Positions 1 through 5,091 of a DNA stretch of 6,916 nt are shown here, in pieces; within the stretch, counting starts at the first letter, position 1; each line of letters begins with the position of its first letter. Under the pieces are notes generated by a model that was given only the letters and a program-made list of their open reading frames with translations, did not search any database and was not told the origin of the DNA. Made by a program: the position numbers and the translations under genes. Origin of the DNA: Eggerthellaceae bacterium (GTDB lineage Bacteria; Actinomycetota; Coriobacteriia; Coriobacteriales; Eggerthellaceae); NCBI GenBank assembly GCA_017559045.1, contig JAFYTB010000245.1, positions 1-6,916 of the forward strand. The letters are read 5' to 3'.

Positions 1-1
1 G

Positions 2-1054
2 GCAGCTACGGCTCAGCATCCGCTTATTTTGGCCATCGAGTCTTCGTGCGATGAAACGGCTGCTGCTGTTATCGACGGCGAAGGTCGTCTGCTGTCTGAC
101 GTTATTGCCTCGCAGGTTGATTACCATGCGCGCTTTGGCGGCGTGGTTCCCGAGATCGCAAGCCGCAAGCATATCGAGGCTATTTGCGGCGTATGTGACG
201 AGTGCCTTGAGGTGGCTGGTGCGAAGCTGGGCGTAGGCTCTGTTGCATGGCGTGACCTCGATGCCGTTGCTGTTACGTACGCTCCTGGCTTGGTGGGCGC
301 GCTTGTTGTTGGCGTGGCGTTCGCGAAGGGCGCTGCCTGGGCACTCGATATACCTTTTGTGGGCGTGAACCATCTCGAGGGCCATCTGTATGCCAACAAG
401 ATCGAATGCGATGATTTTGCCCCGCCTGCGGTTGTCTCCCTCGTTTCCGGCGGCAATACGATGCTCGTTCATATGCGTGATTGGGGCGATTACGAGATCC
501 TTGGAGCCACCATTGACGATGCGGTAGGCGAGGCCTTCGACAAGGTTGCCAAAGCGCTTGGCTTGGGCTATCCCGGCGGTCCGGTGATCTCGAAGTTCGC
601 TGCTCAGGGCAACCCCGACGCCATTGCCTTCCCGCGTGCCATGATGCACTCTGGAGATCTGCGCTTCTCCCTTTCCGGCTTGAAGACTGCTGTTGTGCTG
701 CATATTAACCAGCAGCGCGAGGCGGGCAACGAGCTCAATGTGCCCGATATCGCAGCAAGCTTCCAGCAGGCTGTGGTTGATGTTCAGGTTTCGAAGGCAA
801 AGACGGCTCTGGAACAGACTGGTGCACGCACCTTCTGTCTTGGTGGCGGCGTAGCTGCCAATCCGGTTTTGAGGGCGGCCTACGAGCGCTTGTGCAACAA
901 GATGGGCGTCAAGCTGGTTATGCCTCCGCTGTTCTCCTGCGGCGACAATGCCGGCATGATTGCGCTTGTCGCGCTTGATCGCTACAACCAGGGGAAGTTC
1001 TTCGATTTGAGCGCCGATGCGCTTGCTCATGCTGATCTCGAGGAGCCTTACTAG
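2..1054 (+). CDS. tsaD: tRNA N6-threonylcarbamoyladenosine transferase TsaD, 5' end outside the window
   Basis: TsaD (Gcp/YgjD, ASKHA fold) transfers the threonylcarbamoyl group from threonylcarbamoyl-AMP to A37 of ANN-decoding tRNAs in the cytoplasm, working with TsaB and TsaE. The family is unmistakable. Counting residues from the TTG at 29, IESSCDETAAAV is near the N-terminus, the HLEGH metal motif is at 115-119, SGGNT at 140-144, DDAVGEAFDKVAKALGLGYP follows, then FSLSGLKTAV, GGGVAANPVLR and CGDNAGMIAL, with the metal-binding Asp at 306. The core is full length. The frame is open to the left edge, with Ala-Thr-Ala-Gln-His-Pro-Leu-Ile before the TTG. That TTG has no Shine-Dalgarno and would cut the first beta strand, so the real start lies upstream. 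The protein may have an N-terminal extension or be fused to a partner such as RimI or TsaB; this is inference. The MFS gene follows 38 bases downstream in the same direction. Confidence 0.96.
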   Translation, partial: AATAQHPLILAIESSCDETAAAVIDGEGRLLSDVIASQVDYHARFGGVVPEIASRKHIEAICGVCDECLEVAGAKLGVGSVAWRDLDAVAVTYAPGLVGALVVGVAFAKGAAWALDIPFVGVNHLEGHLYANKIECDDFAPPAVVSLVSGGNTMLVHMRDWGDYEILGATIDDAVGEAFDKVAKALGLGYPGGPVISKFAAQGNPDAIAFPRAMMHSGDLRFSLSGLKTAVVLHINQQREAGNELNVPDIAASFQQAVVDVQVSKAKTALEQTGARTFCLGGGVAANPVLRAAYERLCNKMGVKLVMPPLFSCGDNAGMIALVALDRYNQGKFFDLSADALAHADLEEPY

Positions 1055-1080
1055 GGGTAACCCGTTCGGGCTTTGCGAGT

Positions 1081-1087
1081 GGGGAGG
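1081..1087 (+). promoter_or_regulatory. Shine-Dalgarno of the MFS gene, fixes a GTG start
   Basis: GGGGAGG lies five bases before GTG at 1093. It is the strongest ribosome-binding site in the left half of the window and supports the GTG over later in-frame starts. No promoter is apparent in the 38-base gap after tsaD, so translation probably begins on a shared transcript. Confidence 0.8.
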
Positions 1088-1092
1088 TTATT

Positions 1093-2475
1093 GTGGCGGA
1101 AGCGCGTTCTGTTAAAGAGGGAGATCTCGACATTGCTTCGAATGCCAATGTAGAAGGCGAAACGTCGGAGCGTCTTTGGACGCCGCTTTTCGTCATGATC
1201 ATCGCCGCAACGCTCTGTGCGTTCATGGTTGGTCAGGGAACGAACGCTGGTACCTCCGTTTATGTAGACATCATCGGCGGTTCATCCACGCTCGCAGGTG
1301 TGGGTGCTGCGGTCTTCTCCGGTGCTGCAGCGATAGCTCGCTTGATAATGGGCCCCATCATCGACAGCAAGGGCCGTGTTTGCGTCATGGCCTTTGGCGG
1401 CGTGTTCCTTATTGCCGGAACCTTAGGTCCTGTCCTTTTGACCGATCTGAGCTTCTTCATGTTGTGGCGATTGCTGCAGGGCGTGGGCTTTGCGGCTGCT
1501 ACCACTGCGTCGGCTACTGCTGCTGCTGACATTCTTCCCATGGCTCGCCTCGGTGAGGGTATTGGCTATCACGGTCTAGGCCAGGCGCTCTCCATGGCTG
1601 TCGGCCCTGCGCTTGCGTTGTTCCTCGTTCATACCGATCCTGCGGAAAACCTCTATCTGGGCCTGTCCGCGGCAGCACTGCTTGCTTTTGTGTTTGCCGT
1701 TCTTTGCCGCTACGAGAAGAACCCTTCGAAGCTTCCCAAGACCTCTGCGTATCGTATGCGCTGGGAGGAATCTTCTTTGAAGACGCAGGCCTCTAAGGGA
1801 TCTGGTTCTTTCGAAGGATCTGAGGCTTCTGCGGGTTTGGAGACCGAAGAGAAGCCGAAGGCTTCCGTGAAGCTCGTTATTTCCTCTGTGTTCGAGAAGA
1901 AGGCGCTTCCGGGAACCATTCCCATGCTGGTTATGACGCCGGCTTTCGGTTTCAGCATCTATTTTGCTGGCGTGTTGGGTTCCTCGCTCGGCTTAGCCAA
2001 TGCTGGCCTGTATTACACGCTTTCCGCGGTCTCAATGATTGTGGTGCGCTTGAACTCGAAGCGCTTTATGGATTCCGTTGCTCCCATCAAGCTGGCAACG
2101 ATTGCGACCTTGTTCGGCGTGCTCGGCTTCGGCATGCTGGCGATTGCGAGCATGCAGGTGCTTCCCGTGGTGGGAACCGAGTGGGCTTTCTGTCTTGCTG
2201 GTCTTCCGTATGGACTGTTCCTGGGAATTATGATGCCAGTCAACCAGACCGTCGCTGTGAAGAATACTCCGCCTGAGCGTTGGGGCGCTGCGAATGCGTT
2301 GTATCTGCTTGCGATTGATGTCGGCATTGGCGCGGTGTGCGTTGTGTGGGGCATGCTTAACGATGCGTTCGGCTATACCGCGGCGATTGTTTGCGCTATC
2401 GCCTTCATGGTGATTGCCTATGGAGTTGCCTGGATCTGCTATCCCGCTCGCGATAAGCAGTGGCGTAAACGTTAG
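1093..2475 (+). CDS. Major facilitator superfamily transporter, substrate unknown
   Basis: A 460-residue integral membrane protein with about 12 predicted helices in two six-helix halves (roughly 30-205 and 270-449). MFS signatures are visible. The loop 2-3 motif A is GPIIDSKGR at 87-95, with the usual Asp and Gly-Arg but Ser-Lys replacing the common Arg. An Arg begins helix 4 in RLLQG (126-130). A motif-C-like helix 5 ends in a Gly-Pro pair at 171-172. The N-terminus is hydrophilic for about 28 residues with no cleavable signal. The central cytoplasmic loop (about 206-265) is long and rich in Ser, Lys and Glu. This pattern fits proton-coupled efflux or small-solute permeases of the AraJ type, but nothing visible fixes a substrate. 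The C-terminus is short and basic, consistent with a cytoplasmic end. It is probably cotranscribed with tsaD and converges on the - strand tRNA genes. Family call is firm, function is not. Confidence 0.9.
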   Translation: MAEARSVKEGDLDIASNANVEGETSERLWTPLFVMIIAATLCAFMVGQGTNAGTSVYVDIIGGSSTLAGVGAAVFSGAAAIARLIMGPIIDSKGRVCVMAFGGVFLIAGTLGPVLLTDLSFFMLWRLLQGVGFAAATTASATAAADILPMARLGEGIGYHGLGQALSMAVGPALALFLVHTDPAENLYLGLSAAALLAFVFAVLCRYEKNPSKLPKTSAYRMRWEESSLKTQASKGSGSFEGSEASAGLETEEKPKASVKLVISSVFEKKALPGTIPMLVMTPAFGFSIYFAGVLGSSLGLANAGLYYTLSAVSMIVVRLNSKRFMDSVAPIKLATIATLFGVLGFGMLAIASMQVLPVVGTEWAFCLAGLPYGLFLGIMMPVNQTVAVKNTPPERWGAANALYLLAIDVGIGAVCVVWGMLNDAFGYTAAIVCAIAFMVIAYGVAWICYPARDKQWRKR

Positions 2476-2510
2476 TGGCTGCGCGCCAAGACACGCGGAA
2501 ATCCGGGCAT

Positions 2511-2533
2511 AAAAAAGCCGCTGATGCAGCGGC
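2511..2533 (-). terminator. Intrinsic terminator of the tRNA-Lys/tRNA-Gln unit
   Basis: Read on the - strand, a perfect 7-bp stem (GCCGCTG, loop CAT, CAGCGGC) is followed directly by six T. It lies about 20 bases after the CCA end of tRNA-Gln. On the + strand the stem is followed by GAGAAATG, so it should not stop transcription from the MFS gene efficiently. Confidence 0.88.
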
Positions 2534-2552
2534 GAGAAATGCGATTTAAAAA

Positions 2553-2626
2553 TGGCTGGGGTACTAGGATTCGAACCTAGGTAGCTGGTACCAAAAACCA
2601 GAGTCCTGCCGTTGGACGATACCCCA
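2553..2626 (-). tRNA. tRNA-Gln, anticodon UUG
   Basis: A complete 74-nt cloverleaf with the CCA end encoded. All four stems are fully paired: acceptor TGGGGTA/TACCCCA, D stem GTCC/GGAC, anticodon stem CTGGT/ACCAG, T stem CTAGG/CCTAG. The T loop is TTCGAAT. The anticodon loop TTTTGGT places TTG (+ strand 2592-2594) at the anticodon, reading CAA and CAG with U34. The weak first acceptor pair (T-A) and G73 are typical of tRNA-Gln. It is second in a two-tRNA transcript behind tRNA-Lys, with 67 bases between them and no separate promoter seen. Confidence 0.97.
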
Positions 2627-2693
2627 GCATCAAGGCTCGCGCACCGTAGTTGAGGTGCGACGGACGCTCCCAGAGGAAGTGGAAGCGCGGCGG

Positions 2694-2769
2694 TGGTGGG
2701 CCATGAGGGAATCGAACCCGCGACCTTGGGATTAAAAGTCCCCTGCTCTGCCAGCTGAGCTAATGGCCC
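2694..2769 (-). tRNA. tRNA-Lys, anticodon UUU
   Basis: A 76-nt tRNA with encoded CCA. The acceptor stem GGGCCAT/ATGGCCC and D stem GCTC/GAGC pair fully. The anticodon loop CTTTTAA puts TTT (+ strand 2734-2736) at the anticodon, with A37 following as a t6A substrate. Discriminator base is A. Two positions do not pair: G27 opposite A43 at the base of the anticodon stem, and C50 opposite T64 in the T stem (GCGGG/CCCTC). All identity and tertiary features otherwise look intact, so I read it as a functional gene, first in the two-tRNA unit. Confidence 0.95.
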
Positions 2770-2790
2770 ATCATTCACACGCAAAAAAAT

Positions 2791-2819
2791 ATTTTACCCC
2801 TGTCGGTCCTTTCGGTCAA
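2791..2819 (-). promoter_or_regulatory. Sigma-70-type promoter of the tRNA-Lys/tRNA-Gln unit
   Basis: On the - strand, -35 TTGACC (2814-2819) and -10 TAAAAT (2791-2796) are separated by exactly 17 bases. Each hexamer matches consensus at five of six positions. The expected start near 2784 leaves a leader of about 15 nt before the 5' end of tRNA-Lys, the usual arrangement for a tRNA promoter. Confidence 0.85.
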
Positions 2820-2833
2820 CGAAAAATAGACCC

Positions 2834-2862
2834 TTGCGAAAACCGTAGTGCAGAGGTAATAT
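2834..2862 (+). promoter_or_regulatory. Candidate + strand promoter, back-to-back with the tRNA promoter
   Basis: TTGCGA (2834-2839) and TAATAT (2857-2862) are separated by 17 bases; each matches the consensus hexamer at four of six positions. Transcription would start near 2869 and run through the structured spacer towards infA. It could be a distal infA promoter or drive a small RNA. Called from sequence alone. Confidence 0.35.
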
Positions 2863-3047
2863 CTTCATCTGGCCGACAAGGCGGCCGCGTCCGAAAATAT
2901 CGTTGACGCAAGTACCTGGCGGCTTGCCGCCCGCAATAGGGCAGTTCTTATGGCAAGCTGCGCGGCATCTAGACCGCGCGCCTGGCAAGCAGGCATTCAG
3001 CAAACGGGCAGTTTGTTAAAAATTTGTGCGCCCGTTTGAATTTTCTG
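2863..3047 (+). other. Non-coding spacer upstream of infA with several potential hairpins
   Basis: No ORF here has a plausible start, ribosome-binding site or recognisable protein on either strand. The segment can form GGCCG/CGGCC (2871-2875 with 2882-2886), GGCGG/CCGCC (2918-2922 with 2927-2931), GCGCGG/CCGCGC (2960-2965 with 2974-2979) and CAAACGGGC/GCCCGTTTG (3001-3009 with 3030-3038). GCTTGCC at 2922-2928 can also pair with either copy of the direct repeat TGGCAAGC (2951-2958, 2983-2990). This could be a long structured infA leader or a small RNA. It matches no RNA family I recognise: it lacks the signatures of SRP RNA, tmRNA, T-box or common riboswitches. Confidence 0.3.
3001..3038. repeat. 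9-bp perfect inverted repeat before the infA promoter
   Basis: CAAACGGGC at 3001-3009 is the exact reverse complement of GCCCGTTTG at 3030-3038, with a 20-base AT-rich middle. It ends ten bases before the proposed infA -35 box. It could be an operator or, read rightwards, a weak stem-loop stop for upstream transcripts (it is followed by AATTTTCTGTT). The arm spacing is wide for a simple dimeric operator. Confidence 0.6.
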
Positions 3048-3076
3048 TTCCCAAAACGAAATATTTCTGCTAACAT
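3048..3076 (+). promoter_or_regulatory. Probable infA promoter with extended -10
   Basis: The -10 box TAACAT (3071-3076) is preceded by TGC, giving the extended -10 form, with -35 TTCCCA (3048-3053) 17 bases upstream (four of six consensus matches). Initiation near 3083 would give a leader of about 38 nt ending in the infA Shine-Dalgarno. It is probably the main promoter for infA and possibly for the whole downstream cluster. Confidence 0.5.
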
Positions 3077-3108
3077 CTACGATTGCTGTTTTGTGACAAG
3101 GTTTGCTT

Positions 3109-3115
3109 GGAGGAG
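3109..3115 (+). promoter_or_regulatory. Shine-Dalgarno that fixes the TTG start of infA
   Basis: GGAGGAG is placed five bases before TTG at 3121. An upstream in-frame TTG at 3103 overlaps this site and would add six residues not found in IF-1, so this element decides the start in favour of 3121. Confidence 0.85.
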
Positions 3116-3120
3116 CAATT

Positions 3121-3339
3121 TTGGCTAAAGAAGACGTAATCGAGCTTGAAGGTACCGTCCTCGAGGCGCTGCCCAACGCGATGTTCAAGGTCGAGCTTGA
3201 GAACGGGCACAAGATCCTGGCCCATATTTCCGGCAAGATGCGTATGCATTACATCAAGATCCTGCCGGGTGACAAGGTCACGGTTGAGCTGTCTGTCTAT
3301 GACCTGAATCGCGGACGCATCACGTACCGCTTCAAGTAG
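3121..3339 (+). CDS. infA: Translation initiation factor IF-1
   Basis: A 72-residue protein, the usual bacterial IF-1 length, made almost entirely of one OB (S1-like) fold. IF-1 binds the A site of the 30S subunit during initiation and acts with IF-2 and IF-3. The sequence begins MAKEDVIELEGTVLEALP and includes FKVELENGHKILAHISGKMR and GDKVTVELSVYDLNRGRITY, all family hallmarks. The start is TTG at 3121, chosen because it gives the canonical Met-Ala-Lys-Glu-Asp N-terminus and sits just behind a strong Shine-Dalgarno. It leads the ribosomal cluster but is separated from rpmJ by 194 bases, much more than any other gap in the cluster, so its expression may be partly uncoupled. Confidence 0.97.
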   Translation: MAKEDVIELEGTVLEALPNAMFKVELENGHKILAHISGKMRMHYIKILPGDKVTVELSVYDLNRGRITYRFK

Positions 3340-3386
3340 GGTTCCGTTGTTCGCGCAAGCCATGTGACTTACGCGGCGACACCGGG

Positions 3387-3421
3387 GCGCTTCCCCAAAA
3401 GGGAAGGGTCCTTTTCTGCGC
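3387..3421 (+). promoter_or_regulatory. Competing hairpins in the infA-rpmJ spacer, possible attenuator
   Basis: CTTCCC (3390-3395) pairs with GGGAAG (3401-3406) around loop CAAAA. Alternatively AAAAGG (3397-3402) pairs with CCTTTT (3410-3415); the two stems share bases and exclude each other. GCGC copies at 3387-3390 and 3418-3421 could close an outer stem. The downstream T-run is only four bases, so this is a weak terminator at best. The rest of the spacer has a -10-like TATAGA (3499-3504) without a convincing -35. Confidence 0.3.
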
Positions 3422-3533
3422 TCAGGAAACGTTTGGGCCGCCAGATGGAGAGCAGAAAGAAAATGTAGGAAATCAATCGCCTGCGGCTGGGCGTGAAGTA
3501 TAGAACGATCCGCATAACCGAAAGGAAAATGAT

Positions 3534-3647
3534 ATGAAGGTACGTCCTTCGGTCAAGAAAATGTGCGACAAGTGCAAAATCATCCGACGCCACGGCAAGG
3601 TCCTCGTTATCTGCGAGAACCCGCGCCACAAGCAGCGTCAGGGCTAG
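3534..3647 (+). CDS. rpmJ: 50S ribosomal protein L36 (bL36)
   Basis: A 37-residue protein of the 50S subunit, the standard length. It begins MKVRPSVKKMCDKCK and ends CENPRHKQRQG. The zinc-ribbon ligands Cys11, Cys14, Cys27 and His32 are all present, so this is the zinc-binding (C+) form rather than the cysteine-free paralogue made under zinc limitation. The ATG at 3534 follows AAAGGA (3521-3526) by seven bases. The gene ends 20 bases before rpsM, as in the usual infA-rpmJ-rpsM order. Confidence 0.97.
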   Translation: MKVRPSVKKMCDKCKIIRRHGKVLVICENPRHKQRQG

Positions 3648-3667
3648 GAAGAAAGAAGGGATAACCT

Positions 3668-4036
3668 ATGGCACGTCTTTTTGGTGTCGACCTTCCTCGC
3701 GATAAGCGCATTGAAGTCGGCTTGACCTACATCTATGGCATTGGCCTCACCACCTCTAAGAAGATCCTCGCCGAGACCGGCGTTGATCCGGATGTCCGCG
3801 TTCGCGACCTCACCGAAGAGGATCAGTCCAAGATCCGCGACTACATCCAGGAGAACCTCACCGTCGAAGGCGACCTCCGTCGTGAGAGCACTCAGAACGT
3901 GAAGCGTCTCATGGAGATCGGCTGCTACCGTGGTCTGCGTCACCGCAAGGGTCTGCCCGTTCGCGGCCAGCGCACCCACACCAACGCTCGTACCCGTAAG
4001 GGTCCGCGCAAGCAAATCGGCGGCAAGAAGAAGTAG
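3668..4036 (+). CDS. rpsM: 30S ribosomal protein S13 (uS13)
   Basis: A 122-residue protein of the 30S head that contacts 16S rRNA, the P-site tRNA through its C-terminal tail, and the 50S subunit through intersubunit bridges. The N-terminal domain carries VGLTYIYGIGLTTSKKIL (17-34). The region GCYRGLRHRKGLPVRGQRT is followed by the basic tail THTNARTRKGPRKQIGGKKK, as expected. Length matches the family. The ATG follows AGAAGGG (3654-3660) by seven bases. It lies 12 bases before rpsK in an operon-like arrangement. Confidence 0.98.
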   Translation: MARLFGVDLPRDKRIEVGLTYIYGIGLTTSKKILAETGVDPDVRVRDLTEEDQSKIRDYIQENLTVEGDLRRESTQNVKRLMEIGCYRGLRHRKGLPVRGQRTHTNARTRKGPRKQIGGKKK

Positions 4037-4048
4037 TGAGGAAGCATC

Positions 4049-4444
4049 GTGGCTAAGAAAAACGTACGTACGCGCATTAAGCGTTCCGAGCGTAAGAACA
4101 TTGCCGTGGGCGCTGCTCACATCAAGTCTACGTTCAACAACACCATCGTCAGCATCACCGATCCTCAGGGCAACGTGATCTCCTGGCAGTCCGCTGGTAC
4201 CGTCGGTTTCAAGGGCTCCCGTAAGTCCACTCCGTTCGCTGCTCAGATGGCTGCTGAGGCTGCTGCTAAGACCGCTATGGAGCACGGCCTCAAGAAGGTT
4301 GCCGTCTTCGTCAAGGGCCCGGGTTCTGGTCGCGAGACCGCTATCCGCTCTCTGCAGGCAGCCGGTCTGGAGATCTCCAGCATTCAGGATTGCACCCCCA
4401 TCCCGCACAACGGTTGCCGTCCGTGCAAGCGTCGTCGCGTGTAA
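4049..4444 (+). CDS. rpsK: 30S ribosomal protein S11 (uS11)
   Basis: A 131-residue protein of the 30S platform that helps shape the mRNA exit (Shine-Dalgarno) region with S7 and S18. Recognised by NTIVSITDPQGNVISWQSAG, GFKGSRKSTPFAAQMAAE, VKGPGSGRETAIRSLQ and CTPIPHNGCRP near the C-terminus. Asn121-Gly122 is the site that forms isoaspartate in E. coli S11. The start is GTG at 4049 with GAGGA (4038-4042) six bases upstream. The C-terminus reads CRPCKRRRV where most S11 proteins have CRPPKRRRV or similar, giving a Cys123/Cys126 pair, and another Cys lies at 115. Confidence 0.98.
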   Translation: MAKKNVRTRIKRSERKNIAVGAAHIKSTFNNTIVSITDPQGNVISWQSAGTVGFKGSRKSTPFAAQMAAEAAAKTAMEHGLKKVAVFVKGPGSGRETAIRSLQAAGLEISSIQDCTPIPHNGCRPCKRRRV

Positions 4445-4463
4445 TTGAAAGGATCGATGAAAC

Positions 4464-5060
4464 ATGGCAATTAACAGGACCCCGGTTCTGAAGCGCTGCC
4501 GCCAGCTCGGTATTGATCCGGTCGTGCTCGGCTACAGCAGCTCCAAGACCTCCAATCGCCAGCCCAAGCAGCGTCGCAAGGAGAGCGAGTACGGTGCTCA
4601 GCTGCGCGAGAAGCAGAAGGTCAAGTTCATCTACGGCGTTCTCGAGAAGCAGTTCCGCGGCTACTACAAGAAGGCTAAGGCTATGCCTGGCGTTACCGGC
4701 GAGAACCTGATGCGCATCCTCGAGTCCCGTCTCGACAACGTCATCTTCCGTCTGGGCTTCGCTCGCACCCGCAAGGAGGCTCGTCAGATCGTGACCCACG
4801 GCCACATCACCGTTAACGGCCGTCGCGTTGACATCCCGTCCTACCGCGTTTCCGCTGGCGACCTCGTCGCTGTTGCTCCGAAGTCCAAGGACCTGCTCGT
4901 GATCAAGAGCGCACTCGTTCGCAACGAGGGCTTCATGGTTCCGGCTTGGCTCGAGGTTGACATCGAGAAGCTCCAGGGCAGCGTTCTGGCCCTCCCCGAG
5001 CGTGACCAGATCGATCTGGACATCCGCGAACAGCTCATCGTCGAACTTTACTCGAAGTAA
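4464..5060 (+). CDS. rpsD: 30S ribosomal protein S4 (uS4), zinc-independent form
   Basis: A 198-residue primary 16S rRNA-binding protein that nucleates 30S body assembly and, with S5, affects decoding accuracy. The N-terminal region has the conserved SEYGAQLREKQKVKFIYGVLEKQF. It is followed by the S4 RNA-binding domain at about 91-155, with SRLDNVIFRLGFARTRKEAR and HGHITVNGRRVDIPSY. The C-terminus LPERDQIDLDIREQLIVELY is typical. Only one cysteine (Cys12) occurs in the N-terminal region, so the four-Cys zinc site of some S4 proteins is missing. The ATG has GAAAGGA (4447-4453) ten bases upstream. In E. coli, S4 represses translation of this operon through a leader pseudoknot; I see no clear equivalent before rpsM here. 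Confidence 0.98.
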   Translation: MAINRTPVLKRCRQLGIDPVVLGYSSSKTSNRQPKQRRKESEYGAQLREKQKVKFIYGVLEKQFRGYYKKAKAMPGVTGENLMRILESRLDNVIFRLGFARTRKEARQIVTHGHITVNGRRVDIPSYRVSAGDLVAVAPKSKDLLVIKSALVRNEGFMVPAWLEVDIEKLQGSVLALPERDQIDLDIREQLIVELYSK

Positions 5061-5091
5061 TCGCAGCATTTAGTAAGGAGGCTATTTACAC

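Noticed and set aside
29..31. TTG as the start of tsaD
   Set aside because: No ribosome-binding site precedes it, and the first beta strand of the fold extends further upstream.
2032..2784. 250-codon - strand frame across the MFS end and both tRNAs
   Set aside because: Its N-terminal part is a translation of tRNA sequence (the familiar false peptide GPLAQLAEQGTFNPKVAGS), and the rest is antisense to the transporter.
3103..3120. Upstream TTG start for infA giving six extra residues
   Set aside because: The Shine-Dalgarno lies inside this extension, and IF-1 normally begins at Met-Ala-Lys-Glu-Asp.
3364..3468. Short + strand frame (GTG start, 34 codons) in the infA-rpmJ spacer
   Set aside because: No Shine-Dalgarno before the GTG and no recognisable product; the hairpins explain the sequence as well.
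3369..3629. 86-codon - strand frame over the infA-rpmJ spacer
   Set aside because: It begins inside rpmJ on the opposite strand and resembles no known family.
3644..4465. 273-codon - strand frame opposite rpsM and rpsK
   Set aside because: Antisense shadow of two highly conserved genes with no recognisable product.
4341..5069. 242-codon - strand frame opposite rpsK and rpsD
   Set aside because: Antisense shadow of rpsD; composition is low-complexity Leu/Ala/Val.
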